NCBI GenBank assembly: GCA_002716765.1
Contig: PBBY01000011.1
Location: 1 to 34,483, forward strand
Source of the DNA: Candidatus Magasanikiibacteriota bacterium
Lineage (GTDB): Bacteria > Patescibacteriota > Patescibacteriia > Magasanikbacterales > UBA922
Length of the DNA stretch: 34,483 nt
Direction of reading: 5' to 3'
A program made the translations under genes and the position numbers. The notes below the pieces were generated by a model. It worked only from the letters and a program-made list of their open reading frames with translations, was not told where the DNA came from and did not search any database. Positions 25,801 to 33,329 of the stretch are shown in pieces (the first letter of the stretch is position 1; each line of letters begins with the position of its first letter).

Positions 25801-27768
25801 GAAGATTTAGATTTTGTTTCTTGGTCTGCAGAAGACATTGAAAAAGCTTTTTTATGTATATTAGAAGCTACCAGTATTTCTATGGACACTGTTTGGGAAT
25901 CAACTGAAGAAGAAAGTTTGGTTCTACAAGAGAAAATAGAAGTTGAGAAAAACTTAAAAGATCTTCCAGATATGTATAACCTGCGAGAAAAAGCAAAAGA
26001 ATTATACTTCAAAAAAAGATTGGAAGTGGTAAAAAACTTTAGCGAATTACATGGTGAATTTGCGTATTTCGATTTTGTTGATTCACGACTTTTAGAAATA
26101 GAGGGAACTCAGGATCAAGGAATTAACAAATACACAGATACGCTAACACCGTTTTCTAACCACGTTTACCAATCGGTCGTAGACTTTAACCCTAAAAAAG
26201 CAAAAGAAGGGGAAACGGTGTTTGGGAGAATATTAAACGAAGAGGGGAATGAGGCTTTAGAAGGTATTTCTGAAGACTTTGATTTACGGAAAACAACAGA
26301 AAGATGTATTCCACAACAAGCAATCGAAAGCGCAAGAACAATGGCACAATTACATGCCATAATACATGAAATCGCGACAATGGTAGACGGTGATGACACC
26401 TTATCCGAAAGGTTTGGTTTGGGACAGTCTTCAGAAGAAAAAGAACAGTGGAAAGAGGCAGAAGAAGGTGCGCAAGAAATTGCAAAAAAACTAGATGACG
26501 GAATAGTTATGAATACCGATCACTTGTTTGTAGAAAAACTGCCAGATATATTTGGTATTAAAGACAAGGCGAAAGATTTTATTATAGAGTTTGTACAAAA
26601 TACAGCAGATATTTGCATACCTCTTATCCAAGTTTCGTCGTCATTTGACGAGCTGCGCAGCTTTTTAAAAGATGAGTATGGAGGGGGTGTATTTTATTCT
26701 ATAGAAAGAAAAAAGAAAACAATGAAAATGTTTTCTCTTCAGCCATTTATGGAGCGGATGAAAAAAACAGAAGATCGCGTAAAAAAAGGAGACGTACCAA
26801 CTGATGCAGAGTTAGAAGCAGATTTTGGTAAAATACCAGAACTAAAAAATAAAATTACAGAATTCATAGAAGAAAAGGCCCAAGACTTTAACGAGCATCA
26901 ACAAATGGTAAGAATAATCGGCGAACGAAAATTAGTAGACATTATGACAGAAGTTGTAGATGTGTTTGATTCAAAACATTGGAGTAGAAAAAAGTTAGGG
27001 GCCGCAAGAGAAAAAGCAAAGAATAAAATAAAGACTGTATTTGACACTCTGTCACCAGATCAGAAAAAAAGAGTGATCGATGAATATTGTTATGGTGCAG
27101 AAGAAATTTTTGATCCATTTGTAAAAGGCTGGAAAGAAAATAAAGCAGAAGCAGTCTATGGCGCGCTAGAAGAAATATTTTACGCTAATTTCATTTTAGA
27201 AGCAAAAAAAGATAAGAAAATAGAAAAAAATAGGAGATTGTCTGTTGGTAGTCGTGGCGATTCGGCCGGTGCAAGATCGGGAGTCGCATGGGGTGCAGGT
27301 ATTGCTTTTGCAGGAGTCTGCGCTTCTTGGCCAGTAACAGGCACTATTGCCGGAGCTCTTGTTGGGGCTAAAGTATTTTATTCCGCGGTACGCAAAGCTA
27401 AGGGTGACAAAAAAAAGTTTACCGAAGAAGTAAATAAGCACATTAGAAAAAAGAAGGAAGAAACGATTAGAACATTAAAAAGTGCAAAAGCCGGAAGAGG
27501 TGTTTATTCATCTGCACGAGTTGCCGAAGCATTGCATATTGCTTTAAATACTCATAGTCCTGATTTTAGGAAAGAACTTGTTGTCCATCAGCTACATTCT
27601 AAAGATTGGAATAAAGGCTTAGATGATGAAAGTCAACAAAATATACAGCTAGAACATGCAATAATAAACCTAAGAAGACAAAACACTGAATTGAGAGAGA
27701 GCGTAGATATAGAAAAGTTATTTTGGAAGCATAGCGAACAATTAGAGAGTGAAGAGCGATATGGCTAA
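22816..27768 (+). CDS. Giant (1650-aa) predominantly helical repeat protein with winged-helix-like segments and a C-terminal Gly/Ala-rich hydrophobic segment
   Basis: Single uninterrupted ORF. Recurrent [LI]P-E/D-x-Y/F-G-I-x-x-K motifs at ~90-100 aa spacing; VTAVLEKLTTVGILKKEHGRYSLL and ITKYLTSQKLLQKIRGRDGEFTI wHTH-like; AGARSGVAWGAGIAFAGVCASWPVTGTIAGALVGAKVFY near the C-terminus. Confidence 0.85.
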   Translation: MPEERKTKLQERMKKLENELQQTAEKLENELGQPGELGLLSQALQTEAEGVLNLISRLNALKKSIEGDSGDEVKKIDALERDMADLESLVIEAKKKLTSEVRTSEDLSEDFAPQSEIERSGQTGFDPTQLIIWKNLDPTARIMPGDLTSGYKDFSTRGQQSHIQVEGIETFSQQEQNLIGPQPLETETIFTEEELDSLLAVLVDPDLDDTLQELGPGPFSEILEFVPVEVQGLLNMGEDIQKELESNLDFDSAKNIYREQLSNLNMDSTLDVVVSYDRTQEEKGERGSVYLAQKALEELKEYIGTKIEEAFGEIEGRRGLPDLSRINYGNYERFKTEVQPYATYLIVNSNFIPKELIPRYKHIQEKIERLQQEFTEAENAKEAAEKINEFKQNIESRTEVPNNILALRKHVEACRDNRFLQDALGYELNDIDQFLDRLEQENKQERLSKWNKEEFIKGKIISLLEFCNNPSVKVNRFFSLSFDRDSGVNASYNLANYTDSESNPIIQQSDVTAVLEKLTTVGILKKEHGRYSLLERRDPEKLKTHYQQLAVQELRQYIFQNPGENTITSNVLADKLCITEGNILGYDITKYLTSQKLLQKIRGRDGEFTIKKQEIQNKLDQEFSKSSVTEIIAEKRDGITNAKSVKDIIDCFGDSLYRAEMQHIMKALITIEKTKDTTTDQHALRSLEYIPELHQRVKEIIQNESVVLRAENLEVLFNITRDLETGMSEDDLENNLINLPKEQIDQLVTKSGHKDTHLRAIPEIYGIRKTTSRLIDMLIEQKRSEREAKIQSAQDLLDVKKKLGKTNIGNIYNETGEIIVVKKMREIVDTLIDASESDELETVSPLRITALVKTLPEVYGIQEKVTELYMRKRIESVETIYDLQKEVDLQIDLELFSGNNTSWKNGVNITGENGFWDSIKSSLVNGEDIDFTYEDEDGITHKLVDGFATDHFGINNILERLAKELQADIKTKTTNINESNSLESLQETVSSFGDIEDLDFVSWSAEDIEKAFLCILEATSISMDTVWESTEEESLVLQEKIEVEKNLKDLPDMYNLREKAKELYFKKRLEVVKNFSELHGEFAYFDFVDSRLLEIEGTQDQGINKYTDTLTPFSNHVYQSVVDFNPKKAKEGETVFGRILNEEGNEALEGISEDFDLRKTTERCIPQQAIESARTMAQLHAIIHEIATMVDGDDTLSERFGLGQSSEEKEQWKEAEEGAQEIAKKLDDGIVMNTDHLFVEKLPDIFGIKDKAKDFIIEFVQNTADICIPLIQVSSSFDELRSFLKDEYGGGVFYSIERKKKTMKMFSLQPFMERMKKTEDRVKKGDVPTDAELEADFGKIPELKNKITEFIEEKAQDFNEHQQMVRIIGERKLVDIMTEVVDVFDSKHWSRKKLGAAREKAKNKIKTVFDTLSPDQKKRVIDEYCYGAEEIFDPFVKGWKENKAEAVYGALEEIFYANFILEAKKDKKIEKNRRLSVGSRGDSAGARSGVAWGAGIAFAGVCASWPVTGTIAGALVGAKVFYSAVRKAKGDKKKFTEEVNKHIRKKKEETIRTLKSAKAGRGVYSSARVAEALHIALNTHSPDFRKELVVHQLHSKDWNKGLDDESQQNIQLEHAIINLRRQNTELRESVDIEKLFWKHSEQLESEERYG

Positions 27769-27777
27769 TAAAAAAAC

Positions 27778-27809
27778 AAAAAACTACCAAAATAAACCGG
27801 TGGTTTTTT
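27778..27809 (+). terminator. Terminator after the giant ORF
   Basis: AAAAACTACC-aaaataaacc-GGTGGTTTTTT (one G-U pair). Confidence 0.75.
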
Positions 27810-27823
27810 GTTTGTGCCTTCCC

Positions 27824-27852
27824 TTGACAAAATGGCAAAATTATGCTAATAT
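27824..27852 (+). promoter_or_regulatory. Sigma70-type promoter for the 27895 gene
   Basis: TTGACA-N17-TAATAT. Confidence 0.8.
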
Positions 27853-27894
27853 AACACGTTAATTGTTCATTCAAATAAAAAAAAGGAGACTCTC

Positions 27895-29424
27895 GTGAAC
27901 AGAAAATCAGATATTACCCAGGATCAGTGCATAGCAAAGAAGTGTGCGCATTTACTTTGTATAGTAATTTTAATGTGTGTGCTTGTGTTTTTGCCATTTT
28001 TGGTACAAGTCACCATCATTTCTTTGGTGCTTTTCGTAATACTTGTAGTATACAAAGGTATTACAAAAACATATCACCCAAAGGCATACGAAGTTGAAGC
28101 CGCAAGATTTGGTATCCACACTTTTGTGTTATTGGCGTCATTGTTCAGTTCGGTTCAGGTTTTAGACCATTACATCCTAAACCCACCGCCAGAACAAGAA
28201 GTTGTGGCCGTAAGTACTTCTGCTGATGATACTACTAAAGCGCCTACTATACCTTTAGCTTATACAGCTACCACACCTAAACCAGAAAGAAGAGTTGTGG
28301 CCTCTGCTAAACCACAAAGAAAGCGACAAGCTAGGAAGCAAGTGGTGAACAAAGAGTCGGTACAATCGGTTCGTGTGAAGTGTTATACTCTTCCTGTCAG
28401 TGTAAGAAGTGAAATTTACCTATATCTTATGGCAAAGTCAACACTTAAGATGTGGTTAAGAAAGGCACCAAGATACCTTTCGGGATTATCTGGTGAAAAA
28501 CGATTTGCGTTTGAGATCCTTATAGAAAAGCGCAAAGCAGAAATGCGTCAAATCGAAGAAGGGAGTTCTGTACGGGTTTTTAAGAGTATTAACATTGTTG
28601 AATCTGTTTTTCATATCCACCTCACAGACAATACACATACATCTTGCTTTGGGATAGAATTAAGTACAGGATCTCCTAAATCAACATACGCGACAGCACA
28701 GTATCATCTATCTAATAATAATCTTCACCACCTTTTCAACGGTGAAATAGAAGAGGAAATCCAACGAAGCAAAGATGCTATTGCGGCAAGACTTGCACAG
28801 CAAGAGGAAGAAAGGAAGCGCATAGCAGCTGCCGCAGCTCGTGAGAGAGAACTAGATAGACGGTATCCAAACCGCCACCAAATGACTGCGTTACTTGCGC
28901 AAATCAACCAAAAAGGCTCAGCCTCGGTTGGGGATTTGCTTCGGTCACTGCAGTTGGCTGGGTTGGGGAAGGATAGAAATTTGGTGAACCTGTATCGGTC
29001 TTATCAGTTTATCGCACTTCACGTACTTACACGCGCAGTAATAAAACGCACGTACCACGTAGCAAAAGTGCGACTTGGTTTGGTTGCAAATCGCATCAAA
29101 AGAGAGCGCACAGTCATTTCTAAAATACTTCTTGAGTCATTTACTCAAAAAGCAGAGAAGAAAAGGCGCATCAAGCAGTTTTTAAAGATCCTCTCTAACG
29201 CACAGATTGCTGCACCGCATCCTGGAGATGCTGGAACACGTACAGCTTTGTATACGTTTATATGGCGTCAAACCACAGAAGCTTCCCGTCAACATTTTGT
29301 GCATACTGCCAAAGCCCATGAAGCAAAAATTGGGTATTTGGGAGTATTCCTGACCGAAGCCGGATATCGTGAGAAGAGTGCTCTAAAATCGCAACAAGTA
29401 TATAACCAAATACTTGGACGCTAG
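27895..29424 (+). CDS. Membrane-anchored, Lys/Arg- and Ala-rich helical protein, unknown function
   Basis: GTG start with AAAAAGGAG SD; about 3 N-terminal TM helices (LLCIVILMCVLVFLPFLVQVTIISLVLFVILVVY; FGIHTFVLLASLFSSVQVL), then a long charged region. Confidence 0.75.
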   Translation: MNRKSDITQDQCIAKKCAHLLCIVILMCVLVFLPFLVQVTIISLVLFVILVVYKGITKTYHPKAYEVEAARFGIHTFVLLASLFSSVQVLDHYILNPPPEQEVVAVSTSADDTTKAPTIPLAYTATTPKPERRVVASAKPQRKRQARKQVVNKESVQSVRVKCYTLPVSVRSEIYLYLMAKSTLKMWLRKAPRYLSGLSGEKRFAFEILIEKRKAEMRQIEEGSSVRVFKSINIVESVFHIHLTDNTHTSCFGIELSTGSPKSTYATAQYHLSNNNLHHLFNGEIEEEIQRSKDAIAARLAQQEEERKRIAAAAARERELDRRYPNRHQMTALLAQINQKGSASVGDLLRSLQLAGLGKDRNLVNLYRSYQFIALHVLTRAVIKRTYHVAKVRLGLVANRIKRERTVISKILLESFTQKAEKKRRIKQFLKILSNAQIAAPHPGDAGTRTALYTFIWRQTTEASRQHFVHTAKAHEAKIGYLGVFLTEAGYREKSALKSQQVYNQILGR

Positions 29425-29434
29425 CTCATTTACC

Positions 29435-29457
29435 GTATCATTAAAAGGAGGTGATAC
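29435..29457 (+). promoter_or_regulatory. Hairpin with a perfect SD sequence in the loop, just after the stop codon
   Basis: GTATCA-ttaaAAGGAGG-TGATAC; AAGGAGGTGAT matches the complement of a canonical bacterial 16S 3' tail. Confidence 0.55.
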
Positions 29458-29462
29458 AAAAG

Positions 29463-29490
29463 CATCTTGTATTTTAGCAAGATGTTTTTT
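29463..29490 (+). terminator. Rho-independent terminator of the 27895-29424 gene
   Basis: CATCTTG-tattttag-CAAGATGTTTTTT. Confidence 0.8.
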
Positions 29491-29516
29491 AATACAAATA
29501 AATTAAGATAAATAAA

Positions 29517-29540
29517 AGAACTCTGCGTTTACAGAGTTCT
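29517..29540. terminator. Perfect 9-bp hairpin (terminator-like on minus)
   Basis: AGAACTCTG-cgttta-CAGAGTTCT; on minus followed by TTTATTT. Confidence 0.65.
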
Positions 29541-29542
29541 GT

Positions 29543-29570
29543 AAGAGACCCTCCTTGTCTCTTTTTTTTG
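29543..29570. terminator. Hairpin with U-tract on plus; loop CCTCCTT on plus, AAGGAGG on minus
   Basis: AAGAGAC-CCTCCTT-GTCTCTTTTTTTTG. Confidence 0.65.
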
Positions 29571-29607
29571 TGTTTAGCCTCAAACCCCTCAACCAAGCGT
29601 CAGTATT

Positions 29608-31731
29608 TTAGACCTCGCTTTGACTATCGTCATTACCTGTATTACCCGCACCAGGAGTTAACGGTTCAGATTGATCAGTCTGAACTTCGTCACCTTGGTT
29701 TGTATTTGGAAGTAAAACGGTTGCCTGATTAAGCAAATCTGCTGATACCGAAACATTTACACCATCTAACTGGTTTGTGTCTGGTTGTAAAGCAGGTGTA
29801 TCATTCAGGGACGAAACTACTTCTGGCGAAAGATCTGCAGCCTCTGATGCGTTGGTTGGTGCGATCGAATCTTCTCGATCAAGTAGACTTGTAGAGCCAT
29901 ACGAACCTTGGGAACTTCCAGCTGATAAGAATTCAAAATTAGTTGTTCCGCCCACGCTCTGTGAAAGAGGACTGTTTTGATCTTGTAAGCTTCGAGTATT
30001 CAAGGACACGTTTACTTTGATAGAATCAATAATACTCGTAACATCCTGCACTGTAGGAGCGTCACCATATCGACTGAGAAAGTCAGTTTTTCCGGCAACA
30101 GTAAGGTTGCGAATTAGTGCATCTTTCTCCGCCTCTAAACCTTGCAAATTATCAGCCCAAAATCCATTGATAGATTCTTGAACTCTGCTTTGTTTTTTGG
30201 TTCCAATAATAACATTTGCCAATTGGTGTAACTTATTACGGTACTCTGTCAGGAGTTCGGGGTATCGGTCCATGTCAGCTGCAACTTGTTCGATTCTCGC
30301 GCTCTTTGCTTCGACTAAAGCTGTTTTCGAGTCGGTTTCTAGCTGAGCTTCTTGTTGTGCTAAAAGTTGTAAACTTACCTTATGGCTCTCCTCCATTTTA
30401 GCGAGGGTTTCCCGCTGTTTTTCAAGAGTTTTCGTTTCGTTTGCAAGCCGTTGGGCTGCGTCAGCTTCTGCCTGGATTGCCGGAGTAGGATCTTTCCATT
30501 CCAAGGTGTCATACAGCTGATCTGGAAGTAAGTCTTTACCCACTTTTGTAGGGTTAGGACCATCTTCACTAGACCACTCGGGGAGAACAAGACCAACACG
30601 AGCTAACTGCATCTCAAATCCATTAAGCACTCGAAGAGGTGTCTTGACTTTATCATCCCATACGGCATCAACCTTTTCTTTCAGCTCTGCTTTCGTGAAG
30701 AATCTACCATCATCTTCATTTCTTGAGGTTATTAAATCCTTTCGCTGAGCAAAAAACAATGTGAGCGCGCTCGAGACTTTCCTCTTAAGGTTTGTGTGGA
30801 TTTTGCTTACTTCTGCTTTGTTAATAGCATAGTAAATATCCAACTCCTCATTACGAATCCAAAGTGCCAAGAGTGTGGCAAACCATAACAGGAAAACAAA
30901 AGTTCTGGTATTTTGAATTGCGCCAGCTTTCATTTCGTCTTGCTCTAAAACTCCCATCGCTTGTGTAGTAATCCAGTTTTTTCCAGTGATGGCATAACTG
31001 TCATACAAACTATCAAGAGATTGATCGGCAAGCCCCGCCTTTTTTGCTGCGACTAACGCATCTCTCTTTGCTTGTTTATCTGTAATCTCCTTGTTTATCG
31101 CAGCAATTGCTTCGGAAAATTCTTTTGACTTACTTTTGGTTTCTATTTTGTGTTTAGCAATATCTAGTCGGGTTTCCCGATTGCTTGCTGTCTCCACTTT
31201 GGTTAAACGCTTTCCTTTTGCAGGTGTTATTATTGTGGCATTAAGCGCGGTAAGTTCATCAGCCCTTTGTTTACCGTAGGTCTTTAACAGCTCTTGCTGT
31301 GTGCTTAACAACCTTTGCTTTTCGGCGACGAAAGTCTTAATTTCTTGCTCCACTTTTGCTTCAACCTGGGATTCCGCCTGTGTTAAGACAAGCGCTTTTG
31401 CCGCTTTGTCGATATCCTCTTGAAACCACGCATATGGAAACGAAAAGGTGACTGCGAACGCAACTGCGATATTTAGAAGCAGTGGTCCGAACACGGAACG
31501 CTTTTTGGGGAAGTGGTTTTGTAACGGTCCTTTTTGCACACCTTTGTCTGCTTTTAGCAAAGCAGTTTGCAGAATAAAGGCAAAAGGAAGTGTAAAAATT
31601 GCAAACAATACACTTGTGCTATAAGCGGCATATGCGGCGCTTATACTGCACGCAAGTATAAAGAAGAGTAAAATGTAACAGTATTTGGGTGCATTACACA
31701 CACCATTTGCAATAGAAAAAAGTTGTTTCAT
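29608..31731 (-). CDS. Large multi-TM plus coiled-coil membrane protein, unknown function
   Basis: Start at Met 31731 (MKQLFSIANGVCN) with SD ATAGGAG 9 nt upstream. Several TM helices (YCYILLFFILACSISAAYAAYSTSVLFAIFTLPFAFIL; GPLLLNIAVAFAVTFSFPYAWF; TFVFLLWFATLLALWI); long coiled coils; Ser/Asn/Gln-rich C-tail. Confidence 0.75.
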   Translation of the reverse strand: MKQLFSIANGVCNAPKYCYILLFFILACSISAAYAAYSTSVLFAIFTLPFAFILQTALLKADKGVQKGPLQNHFPKKRSVFGPLLLNIAVAFAVTFSFPYAWFQEDIDKAAKALVLTQAESQVEAKVEQEIKTFVAEKQRLLSTQQELLKTYGKQRADELTALNATIITPAKGKRLTKVETASNRETRLDIAKHKIETKSKSKEFSEAIAAINKEITDKQAKRDALVAAKKAGLADQSLDSLYDSYAITGKNWITTQAMGVLEQDEMKAGAIQNTRTFVFLLWFATLLALWIRNEELDIYYAINKAEVSKIHTNLKRKVSSALTLFFAQRKDLITSRNEDDGRFFTKAELKEKVDAVWDDKVKTPLRVLNGFEMQLARVGLVLPEWSSEDGPNPTKVGKDLLPDQLYDTLEWKDPTPAIQAEADAAQRLANETKTLEKQRETLAKMEESHKVSLQLLAQQEAQLETDSKTALVEAKSARIEQVAADMDRYPELLTEYRNKLHQLANVIIGTKKQSRVQESINGFWADNLQGLEAEKDALIRNLTVAGKTDFLSRYGDAPTVQDVTSIIDSIKVNVSLNTRSLQDQNSPLSQSVGGTTNFEFLSAGSSQGSYGSTSLLDREDSIAPTNASEAADLSPEVVSSLNDTPALQPDTNQLDGVNVSVSADLLNQATVLLPNTNQGDEVQTDQSEPLTPGAGNTGNDDSQSEV

Positions 31732-31821
31732 GAGCGAAACTCCTATAGTTTTGGGGTTTGGCTGTAAAGAGCCGAAAAATGTTACGGTGCAAATCATTAT
31801 GCACACAAAAAGTAACCTCGT

Positions 31822-31850
31822 ATACTACCATTTTTTTGGTATTCTGTCAA
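31822..31850 (-). promoter_or_regulatory. Promoter for the 29608-31731 gene
   Basis: Minus strand TTGACA-N17-TAGTAT. Confidence 0.7.
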
Positions 31851-31875
31851 GTATACAGCGTTCTAATATATTCGC

Positions 31876-31904
31876 TTGACAAATACTTGGTTTTGTGTTA
31901 TTGT
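31876..31904 (+). promoter_or_regulatory. Promoter for the 32092 gene, divergent with 31822-31850
   Basis: TTGACA-N17-TATTGT; the -35 elements are back to back about 25 bp apart. Confidence 0.65.
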
Positions 31905-32091
31905 AATACGTTACTTATTTGACTTCAACACACAGAAAAAAAGAAGCGTATGTTCATGCTTTTCCAGAGGAAAGTGTGCACATGTCCTTCTTTTGTTGGG
32001 CAGCTGTCTTTGTTCTTTACAATCAAGAACACAAATCAAACAAAAACGACCAATTTGGTCAATTCTTCGTCTTAGAAAGAGAGAGAAAATT

Positions 32092-33294
32092 ATGGCCCAA
32101 CCAACGTCAAAAATTACGACTGACAGTCTTTTCGTTAAGCCAGGTAAGGTGACCTTATCAGGTACTGATTCAACTTATGTTCACGGAACAGATGTTGTTA
32201 AGTATTCTTGTACAAAAAATCCTACTGGAAGTACTCCATTAACCTTCTCCCCAGATGACGCAAGCATTATCACACAGGTAACTTTTGTTGAGCCTGGAGA
32301 GTATAATATTGCGCTTAATTTGAAAGATACTAGTGGCACACCCTTAGAGGATACTGATAACATTACCGTCACAGTCCTGCCAAAACCTGTGGCAAATTTC
32401 ACCTTCACTTCAGAGGGTGCTAACGTCACTGAGATTGCGCAAGGCAAGAGTTTGAAGCTGACCGCTGTTGACGTGGATCATGTTGATAGTTATATGTTTT
32501 CTTGTGGCACCAATAGTTACTCAGGAAAAGATTGGACTATACCAAATGTTAATCTTAGTCCAGGATCCTATCCGTTTAAGCTTGTGGTAACGGACAAAGC
32601 TGGTCAAACGGCTGAAGTCACCAAAACCATAACGGTGGTACATAAAAACTGGGATTGCCCAATCGATACTTGTCCGACTTCTAATCCTCCTAGTTCTGGC
32701 AATTGTCATAATTGTGGCGCACCGCGATATCAACCTGCTCAACCTCAAGTTCTTCCAGCTTCACCAGCAGTAAATCCAGCAGTTCCTCAAAGCACTGGTT
32801 GGATTTGTCAGTGTGGTGTGTCTAATGCTGGTACTCAGAATACTTGTACTAGTTGTGGTACAGCTAAACCAGGCCCAACACCTGCTCAGCAGTCTACACC
32901 TCAACCGCAAGGGAGAAACGTGTCGCAACCAGAGAACACACCATATATGACTCGGGAAGAAACTTTAGAAGCGATTCAAGCCGCACAATCTAACCAAGAA
33001 ACTCAACTCTCGCAAAGTCAGAGAGATGGGGTTCCAAAGTCAAAACTCAACCCCTGGTTAGTCGGGTTTGGTCTTATCGTTTTGGTGGCTTTGGCTAGTG
33101 GCATCACCTATTATGTTGGTAAATCACCAGAGTCTGTGGCCAATACCATTAAGGGGTCTAACATAGAAAACCATAAGGGCAAAACTAAGGTACCTGAATT
33201 CAAAACACCTTTTCAGTATTGCGTAGAAATGGTGAAAGGCGAGGGAAAAACTGATTCTCAAGCTAAGACCACTTGCGAAGGTTTGTCTCTATAA
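32092..33294 (+). CDS. Membrane protein with PKD/Ig-like domains, two RanBP2-type zinc-finger motifs and a single C-proximal TM
   Basis: ATG 32092 (MAQPTSKITTDSLFVKPGK). PKD-like VEPGEYNIALNLKDTSG and SPGSYPFKLVVTDKAGQTAEVTKTITV; WDCPIDTCPTSNPPSSGNCHNC and WICQCGVSNAGTQNTCTSC; TM PWLVGFGLIVLVALASGITYYV. Confidence 0.75.
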   Translation: MAQPTSKITTDSLFVKPGKVTLSGTDSTYVHGTDVVKYSCTKNPTGSTPLTFSPDDASIITQVTFVEPGEYNIALNLKDTSGTPLEDTDNITVTVLPKPVANFTFTSEGANVTEIAQGKSLKLTAVDVDHVDSYMFSCGTNSYSGKDWTIPNVNLSPGSYPFKLVVTDKAGQTAEVTKTITVVHKNWDCPIDTCPTSNPPSSGNCHNCGAPRYQPAQPQVLPASPAVNPAVPQSTGWICQCGVSNAGTQNTCTSCGTAKPGPTPAQQSTPQPQGRNVSQPENTPYMTREETLEAIQAAQSNQETQLSQSQRDGVPKSKLNPWLVGFGLIVLVALASGITYYVGKSPESVANTIKGSNIENHKGKTKVPEFKTPFQYCVEMVKGEGKTDSQAKTTCEGLSL

Positions 33295-33329
33295 TATCAA
33301 CTCAATCAATCAACCAAAAGGAAAAAATC

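Noticed and set aside
23358-26485. Multiple antisense ORFs (60-145 aa) inside the giant CDS
   Set aside because: Ser/Phe/Leu-rich translations typical of the antisense of Glu/Lys-rich coding; no initiation signals.
31732-31806. N-terminal extension of the 29608-31806 ORF
   Set aside because: A good SD (ATAGGAG) precedes Met 31731, and the extension overlaps the expected 5' UTR.
31876-32091. N-terminal extension of the 31876-33294 ORF
   Set aside because: The extension overlaps a TTGACA-N17-TATTGT promoter and encodes low-plausibility sequence; ATG 32092 begins the PKD-like protein cleanly.
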